Source: Cystobacter fuscus DSM 2262 (GTDB taxonomy: Bacteria > Myxococcota > Myxococcia > Myxococcales > Myxococcaceae). From it: a stretch of DNA of 64,000 nucleotides. Under the pieces are notes generated by a model. That model worked only from the letters and a program-made list of their open reading frames with translations. It was not told where the DNA came from and did no database searches. The first letter of the stretch is position 1, and every line of letters begins with the position of its first letter. Below, piece after piece: positions 41,782 to 50,808 of the stretch. The DNA lies in assembly GCF_000335475.2 (NCBI RefSeq), contig NZ_ANAH02000069.1, forward strand, positions 62,001 through 126,000, in the 5' to 3' direction. The position numbers were made by a program, and so were the translations under genes.

Positions 41782-43169
41782 GTCCCTTGCTCCTTGAAGG
41801 CGCGCGCCGAGGCCACGAGTCCCTCGGCGACCAGGGGATTGGAGGCCCAGTGGGCGTGGACGTAGGAGGCCAGCACGTTGGGCGGGCCGAAGCCCTCGGT
41901 ATGGATGGTGCCGCCGCGACGCTTGCGGATGCGCAGGACGCCCCCCTGCTCGGGGACTCCCTCCAGCGTGGAGTAGCGGAACTGGTGCCCGCGGAAGCGC
42001 AGCCCCGCTCCGCCCAGCACGGTGCGCACCGTCGTCTCCACCTCCACGTAGCCGAGCGCCTGGAGCTTGGGCGCCATCACCGCCACCCCGGGCACCAGCC
42101 CCACCATGGGGAAGTCCCGGCCCTCGAGGGTGCGGATGGCCTGGCTGAGGTACATCATCCCGCCGCACTCGGCGTAGATGGGGCCGCCGCGCGCGGCGAA
42201 GTCGGAGAGGGCGCGCCGCAGGGAGCGGTTGTCGGCCAGCCGCTGCGCATGCAGCTCCGGGTAGCCGCCTCCGAGGTAGACGGCGTGCACGTCCGGAGGG
42301 AGCGCCGCGTCCGCGAGCGGCGAGAAGGGCACGCACTGCGCGCCGAGCCGCTCGAGCCGCCGCAGGTTGTCCGCGTAATAGAAATGGAAGGCGGCATCCC
42401 GGGCCACCGCGATGCGGCAGGTGATGGGGGCCTCGGAGCGGTCCTCCTCCGGTGCCTCCGGCAGGGCCGGGGCCTCTCGCGCGAGGCGAAGGAAGGTCTC
42501 CGGGTCATTCCATTCGGAGAGCAGCGTGCCCCAGGCGTCGAAGTGCCCCGAGGGGATGCTCTCCTCGGAAGCGGTGAGCAGGCCCAGGTGGCGCTCGGGA
42601 AAGGCGAGTGCCTCCTGGGCGGGCAGTCCGCCCACCACGGGCACCGCCGTGCCACGCGCCGCGCGCTGGAGCAGCTCCAGGTGGCTGCGGCTGCCCACGC
42701 GGTTGGCGAAGAGGCCCGCCACCTTCAGCTCCGGATCGAAGGCCGCCAGCCCGGTGCCGATGGCGGCGATGGTGCGCGCCATGCCCGAGACATCCACCAC
42801 CGCGAGCACGGGCGCCGCCAGCCATTTGGCCACCTGCGCCGCCGAGCCCTCCTCCGAGTCCGGCGAGGCCCCGTCATAGAGCCCCATCACCCCCTCGATG
42901 AGCGCCACGTCGTGGCCCTGACTGGCGTGCCGGAAGGTGGAGACGACGGCATCGCGGCCCATCAGCCAGCCATCGAGGTTGTGGCACGGCGCCCCGGTGG
43001 TGCGCGCGTGGTAGCTCGGATCGAGGTAGTCCGGACCGCACTTGAAGGTGGCCACCTTCAGGCCGCGCGCCTGGAACGCCCGGGTGAGGGCCACCATGAC
43101 GGTCGTCTTGCCCACGCCGCTGGACGTGCCCGCCACCACCAGCCGGGGAATCAGAGGAGCGCCGTCCAT
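41778..43169 (-). CDS. cbiA: Cobyrinic acid a,c-diamide synthase
   Basis: A 463-residue glutamine amidotransferase (CbiA/CobB) amidating side chains a and c. The ATPase domain starts VVAGTSSGVGKTTVMVAL (about 11). FKCGPDYLDPSYH (about 43) and GVMGLYDG (about 94) bind substrate and metal. The glutaminase domain has the nucleophile Cys in AECGGMMYL (about 338) and the partner His in HWASNPL near the end. The ATG at 43169 overlaps the cobO stop by one base. Confidence 0.95.
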   Translation of the reverse strand: MDGAPLIPRLVVAGTSSGVGKTTVMVALTRAFQARGLKVATFKCGPDYLDPSYHARTTGAPCHNLDGWLMGRDAVVSTFRHASQGHDVALIEGVMGLYDGASPDSEEGSAAQVAKWLAAPVLAVVDVSGMARTIAAIGTGLAAFDPELKVAGLFANRVGSRSHLELLQRAARGTAVPVVGGLPAQEALAFPERHLGLLTASEESIPSGHFDAWGTLLSEWNDPETFLRLAREAPALPEAPEEDRSEAPITCRIAVARDAAFHFYYADNLRRLERLGAQCVPFSPLADAALPPDVHAVYLGGGYPELHAQRLADNRSLRRALSDFAARGGPIYAECGGMMYLSQAIRTLEGRDFPMVGLVPGVAVMAPKLQALGYVEVETTVRTVLGGAGLRFRGHQFRYSTLEGVPEQGGVLRIRKRRGGTIHTEGFGPPNVLASYVHAHWASNPLVAEGLVASARAFKEQGT

Positions 43170-43699
43170 CAGAAGTCGAGCCCCACCTGGGCGGGAATGC
43201 CCTTCTCGAAGGGATGGCGCACGTTGCGCATCTCGGTGACGAGCTCCGCCGCCGCCACCAGGGGCTCCGGAGCGGAGCGCCCGGTGATGATCACATGCAC
43301 GTGGGAGGGCCGTGCCGCCAGCGCCTCCATCACCTCGTCCACGGGGACGAAGCCGTAATTGAGCACGTACGTCAGCTCATCGAGCACCACCACCTCGTGC
43401 TCGCCGCTCGTCATCAGCCGCCGGGCCTCGGCCCAGGCCTCCTGGGCGGCTCGCTTGTCCCGGGAGATGTCCTCGCTCTCCCAGGTGAAACCCCGGCCCA
43501 TGGTGAGGAAGACGAGCCCGGGAATGGTCTCCGCATAGGTGCGCTCGCCCGTCTTCCACTTGCCCTTGATGAACTGCACCACCGCGGGCTTCATCCCCCG
43601 GCCGAGCGCGCGGAACACCACGCCGAGCGCGGCGGTGGTCTTCCCCTTGCCATCTCCCGTGTAGACGACCAGCAGTCCCTTCGTCGGCCTCGCGTTCAC
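43169..43699 (-). CDS. cobO: Cob(I)yrinic acid a,c-diamide adenosyltransferase
   Basis: A 176-residue CobA/BtuR-type ATP:corrinoid adenosyltransferase that attaches the upper Co-adenosyl ligand. The P-loop is VVYTGDGKGKTTAALG (about 11-26), followed by FIKGKWKTGE (about 44), MGRGFTWE (about 68) and VVLDELTYVLNYGFV (about 103). The GTG at 43699 overlaps the fusion-gene stop as GTGA. Confidence 0.95.
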   Translation of the reverse strand: MNARPTKGLLVVYTGDGKGKTTAALGVVFRALGRGMKPAVVQFIKGKWKTGERTYAETIPGLVFLTMGRGFTWESEDISRDKRAAQEAWAEARRLMTSGEHEVVVLDELTYVLNYGFVPVDEVMEALAARPSHVHVIITGRSAPEPLVAAAELVTEMRNVRHPFEKGIPAQVGLDF

Positions 43700-45024
43700 G
43701 TCCCACGCTCCTGTCGTTCGAACCACGAGAGGCGCTCGCGCAGCCGCACCACCTCGCCCACCACCACCAGGGCTGGCGGCCCCAGCACGTTGTGCTCCCG
43801 CACCTGCTCGGCGAGCGTCTCCAGGGTGCCCACCACCACCACCTGCTCGGGCGAGGTGGCCGCGGCGATGTAGGCCGCGGGCGTCTGGGGGCTGCGTCCA
43901 CACTCCACCAGCCGGGCCAGGTTGGCCTCCAGCTTCCGGGTGGCCATGAAGAGCACCAGCGTGCCTCCGGCCGCGCCCAGCTTCTCCCAGTTCGTGAGGC
44001 TGCGAGGCCCCTCGAGGTCATGCCCCGTGACGAAGGACACGTCGGAGGCGTACTGCCGGTGGGTGAGCGGAATGCCGGCGTAGGCGGCGGCGCCGAGCGC
44101 GGCCGAGATGCCGGGCACCACCTCGTAGGCGATGCCCGCCTCGAGCAACTCCTCCGCCTCCTCACCGCCTCGCCCGAAGATGAACGGATCTCCCTGCTTC
44201 AAGCGCACCACGTGCCGCCCGGCGCGGGCCCGCTCGAGCACCGCCGGGTGCAACCGGTAGCCGGCCTGGGTGGAGCCCTGGTTGCGGTGACCCACGAGGA
44301 TGCGTTCCGCCTGGGGTCCGATCTCCGCGAGCACCGCCGGGGGGATGAGGGCGTCGTAGGCCACCACCTCCGCCTGTTGCAGCAGGGTGCGCGCCCGCAC
44401 GGTGAGCAGTCCCGGATCTCCCGGCCCCGCGCCCACCAGGGACACGAAACCGCCCCGGCGTTCGTCCCGCCCGCGCCCGAGGGCCTCCTCGCAGAAGCGC
44501 ACCCGCTCCTCCAGCGAGGCGTGCGAGTCCGGAACGAAGTGCAACCGCGCGGCGGAGACGGAGCGGCGCACGAGCGACTCGAGGACGAGCTGGTAGCGCA
44601 TCTCGTCCATCGGGCTGTCACTCCGGATGCCGTCCCGCTCGTAGGGGATGACGCCCCAGGGGAGGACGAAGAGGGCGTCATAGTGCCCCCCGAGCGCCGG
44701 AGTCTCGAAGAACTCCGGCACGAGCTCCGCGCACCCGTGCTGGAGCGCATAGGCGGCGAAGTCCGTGGCGCAGTTGTCCGCCACGAAGCCCTCCCGCTGC
44801 TCCTCCTCGCGCCGCCGGCGCACGGCCCACAGCTCCCGGAGCACCTGCGCGCGCTCGGGCACGGGCAACTGCGCCAGGCGCTTGCCGGTGCGCAGGACGA
44901 ACTCCCGCGTCTCCTCGGGGACGATGGGCAGCCCGAGGCGGCTCGCCAGCGCGTTCACGAGCGTCGTCTTCCCCACCCCGGCCGCGCCGGTGATGGCAAT
45001 GCGCAACGGCCGCTCAGGGCGCAT
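43696..45024 (-). CDS. P-loop NTPase fused to uroporphyrinogen-III methyltransferase
   Basis: A 442-residue fusion. Residues 1-190 form an AAA/NadR-like P-loop kinase domain: ITGAAGVGKTTLVNALASRL (about 10-29), EETREFVLRTGKR and DNCATDFAAYAL. Residues 192-442 are a complete SUMT ([37 protein letters not shown], the PGIS loop, LVLFMATRKLEANL). The methyltransferase supplies precorrin-2 for B12. The role of the NTPase part is unknown; it may phosphorylate a nucleoside or couple to a precursor. Start ATG 45024, overlapping cbiF by 11 bases. Confidence 0.85.
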   Translation of the reverse strand: MRPERPLRIAITGAAGVGKTTLVNALASRLGLPIVPEETREFVLRTGKRLAQLPVPERAQVLRELWAVRRRREEEQREGFVADNCATDFAAYALQHGCAELVPEFFETPALGGHYDALFVLPWGVIPYERDGIRSDSPMDEMRYQLVLESLVRRSVSAARLHFVPDSHASLEERVRFCEEALGRGRDERRGGFVSLVGAGPGDPGLLTVRARTLLQQAEVVAYDALIPPAVLAEIGPQAERILVGHRNQGSTQAGYRLHPAVLERARAGRHVVRLKQGDPFIFGRGGEEAEELLEAGIAYEVVPGISAALGAAAYAGIPLTHRQYASDVSFVTGHDLEGPRSLTNWEKLGAAGGTLVLFMATRKLEANLARLVECGRSPQTPAAYIAAATSPEQVVVVGTLETLAEQVREHNVLGPPALVVVGEVVRLRERLSWFERQERGT

Positions 45025-45781
45025 CTTCCGTCCCCTTTCGGAAGCGGTGGGTGAAGGTCGGGTCGTACAAGCGCGAGTTGGCGAAGTCCTTCGCCTCCAG
45101 CACCTCGCCCACCAGGATCATCGCGGTCGCGTTGATGCGCTCGGCGCGCACCTTGTCGCCGATGTCCGCCAGGGTGCCGCGCACCACCTTCTGGTCCGGC
45201 CAGGTGGCCTTCTGCACCACCGCCACGGGGCAGTCCGGCCCGTAGGAGGGCAGCAGCCGCTCCACCACGTCGCGGATGAGTCCCGCGCTGAGGAAGAGCG
45301 CCAGGGTGGCACGGTGGCGCGCCAGATCCTCCAGCTTCTCGCCCTCCGGCATGAGGGTGCGTCCCTCGGCGCGGGTGACGATGACCGTCTGTGACAGCTC
45401 GGGCAGCGTCAGCTCCTTGCCCAGCACCGCGGCCGCGGCGGTGAAGGAAGACACTCCCGGGATGATCTCGTAGGGGATGCCGAGCTCGACGAGTCTGCGC
45501 ATCTGCTCCGCGGTGGAGCCGAAGATGGACGGATCTCCCGTGTGCACGCGGGCCACGTCCTGATCCGCGGCATGGGCCTCCTTGAGGACGTCGATGATCT
45601 GCTCGAGCGTCATGGACGAGGAGTCGAGCACCCGCGCATCCGGCCGGGCCCGGGCGATGACCGCCTGCGGGACGAGCGAGCCGGTGTAGAGCACCACGGG
45701 GCACTGCTCGACGAGCTCGGCCCCGCGCACGGTGATGAGCTTGGGATCTCCGGGTCCGGCACCGATGATGTAGACCTTCAT
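45014..45781 (-). CDS. cbiF: Precorrin-4 / cobalt-precorrin-4 C11-methyltransferase
   Basis: A 255-residue SAM-dependent tetrapyrrole methyltransferase (CbiF/CobM). Motifs: VYIIGAGPGDPKLITVRG (about 3-20), VARVHTGDPSIFGSTAEQM (about 76), the PGVSSF loop (about 110) and ALFLSAG. The conserved TGDPS is characteristic of CobM. It acts after CbiH and before CbiG/CbiD in ring contraction. ATG 45781. Confidence 0.93.
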   Translation of the reverse strand: MKVYIIGAGPGDPKLITVRGAELVEQCPVVLYTGSLVPQAVIARARPDARVLDSSSMTLEQIIDVLKEAHAADQDVARVHTGDPSIFGSTAEQMRRLVELGIPYEIIPGVSSFTAAAAVLGKELTLPELSQTVIVTRAEGRTLMPEGEKLEDLARHRATLALFLSAGLIRDVVERLLPSYGPDCPVAVVQKATWPDQKVVRGTLADIGDKVRAERINATAMILVGEVLEAKDFANSRLYDPTFTHRFRKGTEDAP

Positions 45782-45791
45782 TGTCTTCTCC

Positions 45792-46187
45792 TCACGAGCA
45801 GCGCAGGACGGAGTCGCGCACCAGCTCCCAGACGTGTCCGGGCACCAGACCGAGCCAGCGGGCGTCCGTCTCCGGCTTCGCCTCGTGCTCCGTCACCAGC
45901 CGCCACAGCCGCTCCGACACCGAGCCGTTGCGGCGGATGACCAGCCGCTCGAAGAGCAGCCGCGCCAGGGCCTCTCCCTCGAGCTCCACCACCAGCAGCG
46001 GCGCGGCCACCTCCACCGGGCGCACCGGCGAGAGCCGCACGTAGGGCAACTCCGCTCCGGGAAGCTGAGCGGGCGGCTCGAAGCCCGCCGCGGCCCAGTC
46101 ACACGGTTCCTTGAGATCTCCCACCAGGAAGAACGCCCCCTCGGTGGAGGCGAGCAACGCACCCGCAAGACGTCCCACGCGTGCCAT
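45792..46187 (-). CDS. Unknown small protein within the B12 operon
   Basis: A 131-residue protein between cbiH (3-base gap) and cbiF (10-base gap). It reads as a soluble alpha/beta protein (LLASTEGAFFLVGDLKEPCDW, PLLVVELEGEALARLLFERLV, RLWRLVTEHEAK) with no signal peptide, no metal-binding cluster and only two cysteines. No family is recognised. Its tight packing suggests a part in corrin ring synthesis or assembly of the methyltransferases, but this is inference from position only. Confidence 0.65.
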   Translation of the reverse strand: MARVGRLAGALLASTEGAFFLVGDLKEPCDWAAAGFEPPAQLPGAELPYVRLSPVRPVEVAAPLLVVELEGEALARLLFERLVIRRNGSVSERLWRLVTEHEAKPETDARWLGLVPGHVWELVRDSVLRCS

Positions 46188-46190
46188 GGT

Positions 46191-47018
46191 TCAGACCTCC
46201 TCTTCGCGAACGACGAGTGAACGGCCCGGCTGCTGCCCCGGGAGCACATCTCCCTCGAGGGTGTACTTCCGCGTGTAGCCTCGCGGCGTCACCATGTAGC
46301 CCTCGAAGAAGAAGGTGTGGGAGTTGCCCACGATGACCGTGGTCAGCATGCCGATCTCGTAGTCCAGGAAGTGATCGAGGTCGCTCATCACCACCTTCTC
46401 CCCCTCGCGGTAGGCGCCCTTCACCAGCGCCACGGGAGTGGAGCCCTCGCGGTAGCGGCGGATGATGGAGTGGGCCTCCACGATCTGCCGGGTGCGCCGC
46501 CCGCTCGCGGGGTTGTAGAGCGAGATGACGAAGTCGGACGACGCGGCGGCCTCGATGCGCTTGGCGATGACGGCCCACGGCGTGAGCAGATCCGACAGGG
46601 AAATGGTGCAGCTGTCGTGGACCAGCGGAGCCCCCACGCGCGAGGCGCAGGAGTTGGCCGCGGTGATGCCGGGCACCAGGTTGAGCGTGGGTGCATCCCC
46701 CCGCTTCCAACCGATCTCCCGCAGCACCTCGAAGACGAGCCCCGCCATGCCGTAGACGCCCGCATCCCCGGAAGAGACGAGCACCACGTTGGCACCGGCC
46801 CGAGCACGCTCCACCGCGGCGCGGGCCCGGCCGATCTCCTCCGTCATGCCCGTCTGCACCACTTCCTTGCCCTCGAGGAGGTGGCGCACGAGCTTGATAT
46901 AGGTGCGGTAGCCCACCACCACCTGGGCATTGTGGATGGCCTCCAGGGCGGCGGGGGTGACGTGGGCACCATCGCCCGGCCCGATGCCGACGACGGACAG
47001 GATTCCTCCCTCAGCCAT
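46191..47018 (-). CDS. cbiH: Precorrin-3B / cobalt-factor III C17-methyltransferase
   Basis: A 275-residue methyltransferase (CbiH/CobJ) doing C17 methylation with ring contraction. Visible: LSVVGIGPGDGAHVTPAALEA (about 7), VVVGYRTYIKLV (about 33), VVLVSSGDAGVYGMAGLVFE (about 79), PGITAANSCASRVGAPL and NPASGRRTRQI. The length and the SGDAGVYGMAG motif fit the family. Start ATG 47018, overlapping cbiG by 8 bases. Confidence 0.95.
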   Translation of the reverse strand: MAEGGILSVVGIGPGDGAHVTPAALEAIHNAQVVVGYRTYIKLVRHLLEGKEVVQTGMTEEIGRARAAVERARAGANVVLVSSGDAGVYGMAGLVFEVLREIGWKRGDAPTLNLVPGITAANSCASRVGAPLVHDSCTISLSDLLTPWAVIAKRIEAAASSDFVISLYNPASGRRTRQIVEAHSIIRRYREGSTPVALVKGAYREGEKVVMSDLDHFLDYEIGMLTTVIVGNSHTFFFEGYMVTPRGYTRKYTLEGDVLPGQQPGRSLVVREEEV

Positions 47019-48150
47019 GGGTGAGCTCCTTTCGAGGGGAATGAGGAATGCGCGCGACGGCGAACGTCATGGAGCGTCCGGCGCCGGGCTCGGTGTAGAT
47101 CTGCTTGCGGACGAGCAACTCGGAGGCCCCGGAGGCGAGCAGCGCCGACGGCTCGGCCACGCCGCGAGTGCCCACGTGCTTCTTCACCATCTCCGACGGC
47201 GTGGGCACGGGCACCGCGTCCAGCTCGGCGGCCGGGTACGTCTGGAGCGCCCAGCCATGTTTCTGGCACAGCGCCAGCAGCGCGGGCTCATCCGCCTTGA
47301 GGTCCACGGTGGCCACCGCCTTCACCGAGGCGGGAGACAGGAGGGCCTGGGCGAGCATCTGGGTCACGCCCCGCTCCACCAGTTCCTCCGGAGTGCCCCG
47401 GTCACAGCCGATGCCCAACACCAGACTGCGGGGCCGGTAGATGACGGCCTTCTCCCACTGGGCACGGTGCGTCTCGCGGATGTCGCGATCGGTGGCGATG
47501 AGGAGCATCTCCCACGCCGCCGGGTCCACCCCCTCGAGGGTGCGCGTGTAGCGAACGCCCGGAGGCAGCGGCTTGTCCTCGGGCCACCAGGAGGGCTCGC
47601 CCGCCTCCTGGACGAAGAGCACCGGGGTCTCGTTCACCACGGCGGCGCAGCCACGGGTGACGTTGCGCTCCAGATCATCCAGCCGCCAGCCCAGCTCCCG
47701 CCCGAGGATGTCCACCGTGAGGGTGCCCCGCACGTCCGAGGCGGTGGTGACCACCGGGGTGGAGCCGAGCACGCTGGCCACCCGATCGGTGAAGGCATTG
47801 CCCCGGCCCACGTGTCCCGACAGCACGCAGATGGAGAAGCGCGCGGCGTCATCGACGCACACCACCGCCGGATCCACCTTCTTGTCCTCGAGCAGCGGCG
47901 CGATCATCCGCACCACCGCGCCCACGCTGATGATGAAGATGTGGCAGTCGTAGGCGGTGAAGGTGCGCGACAGGGTGGGCCCCATGGGCAGGGGCATCGG
48001 CAGGGCGCCCGCGGGGGCCTTGGCCATGAGCTTCTCGGAGACATACAGCTCCGCGCCCGGCAGCCCCGAGAGGAGTCGCTGGGCGATGCCCAACCCGTGC
48101 AGGGTGATGGCGTAGACGGCGTAGGGCTTGCGTGCCGGGGGGAGACTCAC
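47011..48150 (-). CDS. cbiG: Cobalt-precorrin-5A hydrolase
   Basis: A 379-residue CbiG that opens the delta-lactone and releases C2 as acetaldehyde in the anaerobic route. N-terminal region: VYAITLHGLGIAQRLL (about 11), YVSEKL, then FIISVGAVVRMIAPLLEDKKVDPAVVCVDD (about 72-101) and VLSGHVGRGNAF. The C-terminal CobE-like domain starts at VLGIGCDRGTPEELVE (about 250). The presence of CbiG marks the early-cobalt pathway. GTG 48150, overlapping cbiL by 4 bases. Confidence 0.94.
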   Translation of the reverse strand: MSLPPARKPYAVYAITLHGLGIAQRLLSGLPGAELYVSEKLMAKAPAGALPMPLPMGPTLSRTFTAYDCHIFIISVGAVVRMIAPLLEDKKVDPAVVCVDDAARFSICVLSGHVGRGNAFTDRVASVLGSTPVVTTASDVRGTLTVDILGRELGWRLDDLERNVTRGCAAVVNETPVLFVQEAGEPSWWPEDKPLPPGVRYTRTLEGVDPAAWEMLLIATDRDIRETHRAQWEKAVIYRPRSLVLGIGCDRGTPEELVERGVTQMLAQALLSPASVKAVATVDLKADEPALLALCQKHGWALQTYPAAELDAVPVPTPSEMVKKHVGTRGVAEPSALLASGASELLVRKQIYTEPGAGRSMTFAVARIPHSPRKELTHG

Positions 48151-48911
48151 CGGGCCACCTCCGCCGTCTGGGCGAAGCGGCCAGCGAGCACGCCGCTGCG
48201 ATCCTTCTTCGCCACCATCACCATGGAGAAGTAATCGCACTTGTCGTTGCGGATGCTGCGCAGGTCTCGCACCACCTTCTCCTGCCCGGTGGAGGCCCGC
48301 GACACGTAGACGGCGCGATCGAGCAACCCCTCGCGCTCGAGCGCTTCCACCACCTGCGGCATGACCGAGCTCACCTTCATCAGCAGCACGGTGTCGAAGT
48401 CGCGCAGCACGCGGGTGAGATCCTCCACCCCGTAGGTGGCCGGCAGCACGGCGATGCGCTCCTGGCCATCGGCCACCGGAATCTGCACCGCCGCGGGCAC
48501 GGCGGTGATCGAGGAGACCGCGGGCACCACCTCGGTGCGCGTTCCGGGGAAGCGCTGGGGCACCTCCGCCAGCAGGTAGATGAAGGTGCTGTAGACGAGC
48601 GGATCCCCTTCCGTGATGAAGGCCACCTTCTTGCCGGCCGCCAGCCGAGGAGCCAGCTGTGCGTAGGCCTCCTCCCAGGCGGGCCGCAGCCGCTCGGGAT
48701 CCTTCGTCATCGGGAAGGTGAGGAAGAGACGCTCCTGGCCGGGCACCTCGCCCACGTTGTCCTTGGCGATGCGCCAGGCGAGCGACTCGTCATAGACAGA
48801 GCGCCGGGGGATGGCGATGACGTCCGCCGAGCGGAGCGTGTTCACCGCCCGGAGCGTCATCAGATCAGGCGCCCCCGGCCCCACTCCCACGCCAATCAAC
48901 ACGCCACTCAT
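48147..48911 (-). CDS. cbiL: Precorrin-2 / cobalt-factor II C20-methyltransferase
   Basis: A 254-residue methyltransferase (CbiL/CobI). Motifs: LIGVGVGPGAPDLMTLRAV (about 5), VAFITEGDPLVYSTFIYL (about 95), VVPAVSSITAVPAA (about 127), and FDTVLLMKVSSVMPQV (about 173). The GDPLVYSTF signature is typical. Start ATG 48911, overlapping the cbiET stop as ATGA. Confidence 0.95.
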   Translation of the reverse strand: MSGVLIGVGVGPGAPDLMTLRAVNTLRSADVIAIPRRSVYDESLAWRIAKDNVGEVPGQERLFLTFPMTKDPERLRPAWEEAYAQLAPRLAAGKKVAFITEGDPLVYSTFIYLLAEVPQRFPGTRTEVVPAVSSITAVPAAVQIPVADGQERIAVLPATYGVEDLTRVLRDFDTVLLMKVSSVMPQVVEALEREGLLDRAVYVSRASTGQEKVVRDLRSIRNDKCDYFSMVMVAKKDRSGVLAGRFAQTAEVAR

Positions 48912-50158
48912 GTCGCTTCTCCCTGTGCTGCCGCCGGCCGGGTGGCCGCGAAGATGTGGATGGGGTTCTGCGCCTCGTAACGGAGGTAGTGCGCGAGCGG
49001 CTCGCCGCGAGACACGTTGAGCATCGTCACGTCCGGAGTGATTCCGTACGAGCGGAAGGCCGCGTAGGCCTCGGCCACGTTGTCCAGGGTGATGGCGTTG
49101 ACCACCAGCCGGCCGCCCTCGCGCAGGCGCTTGAAAGCCACGTCGATGATGTCGCGCATGCTGCCCTTGCTGCCGCCGACAAAGACGGCGTCCGGCGCAT
49201 CCAGTCCCTCGAGGGCCTCCGGGGCTCGTCCCGCGATGACGCGCACGTTGTCCACCCCATGGGCGAGCGCGTTCTCCCGGCACAAGCTCACACCCTCCGG
49301 GTCCACCTCGATGGCGAAGACACGGCCCCTGGGAGCGAGCATCGCCGCCTCGATGCCCACCGAACCCGAGCCCGCGCCGATGTCCCACACCACGCTGTCG
49401 GGGCGGATCTCCAGCTGGGCCAGGGACAGCAGGCGCACCTCGCGCTTGGTGATGAGGCCCTTCTTGGGCATGCGCTTGGCGAAGGCGTCCTCGTGGAGGA
49501 AGGACATGCGCGGCGGTGGGCGCCAGCTCGGATCCGTGCGCAGGAGGACGAGCACGTTGAGGGGCCCGATGTCCGTGCACTCCGCGAGCGCTTCCAGCGA
49601 GAAGCAGCGGATGCGCTCCTCCGGATTGCCGAGGCTCTCGCAGACCCAGGCCGTGAAGCCGCTCACGCCGTGATCCAGGAGGTGGCGGGCCAGTGCCGGG
49701 GGCGAGTTCTCACCATCGGTGAGCAGGGCCACCTTGGCCAGCAGACGCAGCCGCGTGCACAACCCCTCGCGCGGACGGCCGTGCACGGAGATGACCTCGG
49801 CATCCTCCCAGGACACGCCGATGCGCCCGAAGGCCAGCTGCACCGAGGACGGATGGGGAATGAACTCCACGTGCTCGGCCCCTACCCTCCGGGCGACCTG
49901 CGCGCCGATGCCGAAGAAGAGCGGATCCCCCGAGGCGAGCACGCACACCTGGTTCTCCAGGGCGAGCTCGGCCACCCGCTCCAGCGTCGGGCCAATGCCG
50001 CCACTGAACGAGAGGCGCTCCCCGGAGAACTGGGGGTAGAACTCCAGGTGACGCTTGCCGCCAACCAGCACCCGGGCCTGCGCCACCGCGTTGGCCGCGC
50101 GCGCCGACAGGCCCAGACACCCGTCGTCTCCGATGCCCACCACCACCACCGGCTTCAT
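48908..50158 (-). CDS. cbiET: Cobalt-precorrin-7 C5,15-methyltransferase / C12-decarboxylase fusion
   Basis: A 416-residue fused CbiE-CbiT (CobL). The N-terminal half has VVVVGIGDDGCLGLSARA (about 4) and ASGDPLFFGIG (about 74). The C-terminal half is a class I SAM methyltransferase with VWDIGAGSGSVGIEAAML (about 258), FAIEVDPE and DAVFVGGSKGSM (about 322). It methylates C5 and C15 and decarboxylates the C12 acetate. ATG 50158, overlapping cbiC by 4 bases. Confidence 0.95.
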   Translation of the reverse strand: MKPVVVVGIGDDGCLGLSARAANAVAQARVLVGGKRHLEFYPQFSGERLSFSGGIGPTLERVAELALENQVCVLASGDPLFFGIGAQVARRVGAEHVEFIPHPSSVQLAFGRIGVSWEDAEVISVHGRPREGLCTRLRLLAKVALLTDGENSPPALARHLLDHGVSGFTAWVCESLGNPEERIRCFSLEALAECTDIGPLNVLVLLRTDPSWRPPPRMSFLHEDAFAKRMPKKGLITKREVRLLSLAQLEIRPDSVVWDIGAGSGSVGIEAAMLAPRGRVFAIEVDPEGVSLCRENALAHGVDNVRVIAGRAPEALEGLDAPDAVFVGGSKGSMRDIIDVAFKRLREGGRLVVNAITLDNVAEAYAAFRSYGITPDVTMLNVSRGEPLAHYLRYEAQNPIHIFAATRPAAAQGEAT

Positions 50159-50808
50159 GCCTTCACCCCATCCGCGCTGAGCATCAGCAGCGCGTGGATG
50201 ATGGACACGGCGATGGTGCTGCCCCCCTTGCGGCCACGCACCGCGATGTGCGGCACGGACAACTCGAGCACCGCCTCCTTGGACTCCGCCGCCGACACGA
50301 AGCCCACCGGCACACCGATCACCAGCGCCGGACGAGCCCCCTCCTCCTTCACCAGCCGGGCCACCTCCAGGAGCGCGGTGGGCGCGTTGCCCACCGCCAC
50401 GATGGCGCCATTGAGCAGTCCCAGTCGGTGCGCCTTGCGCATGGACTCGATGGCCCGGGTGGAGCCCGCCTCACGGGCCGCGGCGATGACGTCCTCATCC
50501 GAGATGAAGCAGTGCGTCCGGCAGCCATAGGAGGCGAGCCGCTCCTCGTTGAGGCCGGCGAGGATCATCTTCACGTCGGCCAGCACCGGGCTGCCGGCAC
50601 GCAGGGCGCGGATGCCCTCGGCGATGGCATCGGGCGAGAAGCGGGCCAGCTCCTTGAACTCGAAGTCCGCGGTGGCGTGGATGATGCGCCGCACCACCTG
50701 CCACTCGCCCGGCGAGTAGGAATGCGGACCGGCCTCGTTGTCGATGATGGAAAAGCTCTCGTCTTCGATGCGACGCCCGAGCGTCGTCATCTGCCGCATG
50801 TCGTTCAT
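50155..50808 (-). CDS. cbiC: Precorrin-8X / cobalt-precorrin-8 methylmutase
   Basis: A 217-residue CbiC/CobH catalysing the C11 to C12 methyl shift that forms cobyrinic acid. Recognisable: EDESFSIIDNEAG (about 15), RIIHATADFEFKELARFS (about 40) with the catalytic His, LADVKMILAGLN (about 75), and VIGVPVGFVSAAESKEAVLE (about 164). Start ATG 50808, overlapping the cbiD stop. Confidence 0.95.
   Translation of the reverse strand: MNDMRQMTTLGRRIEDESFSIIDNEAGPHSYSPGEWQVVRRIIHATADFEFKELARFSPDAIAEGIRALRAGSPVLADVKMILAGLNEERLASYGCRTHCFISDEDVIAAAREAGSTRAIESMRKAHRLGLLNGAIVAVGNAPTALLEVARLVKEEGARPALVIGVPVGFVSAAESKEAVLELSVPHIAVRGRKGGSTIAVSIIHALLMLSADGVKA

Noticed and set aside
43169-43903. Longer start for cobO at 43903
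   Set aside because: The extra N-terminal residues are the shadow of the upstream SUMT. GTG 43699 gives the usual length and the GTGA overlap.
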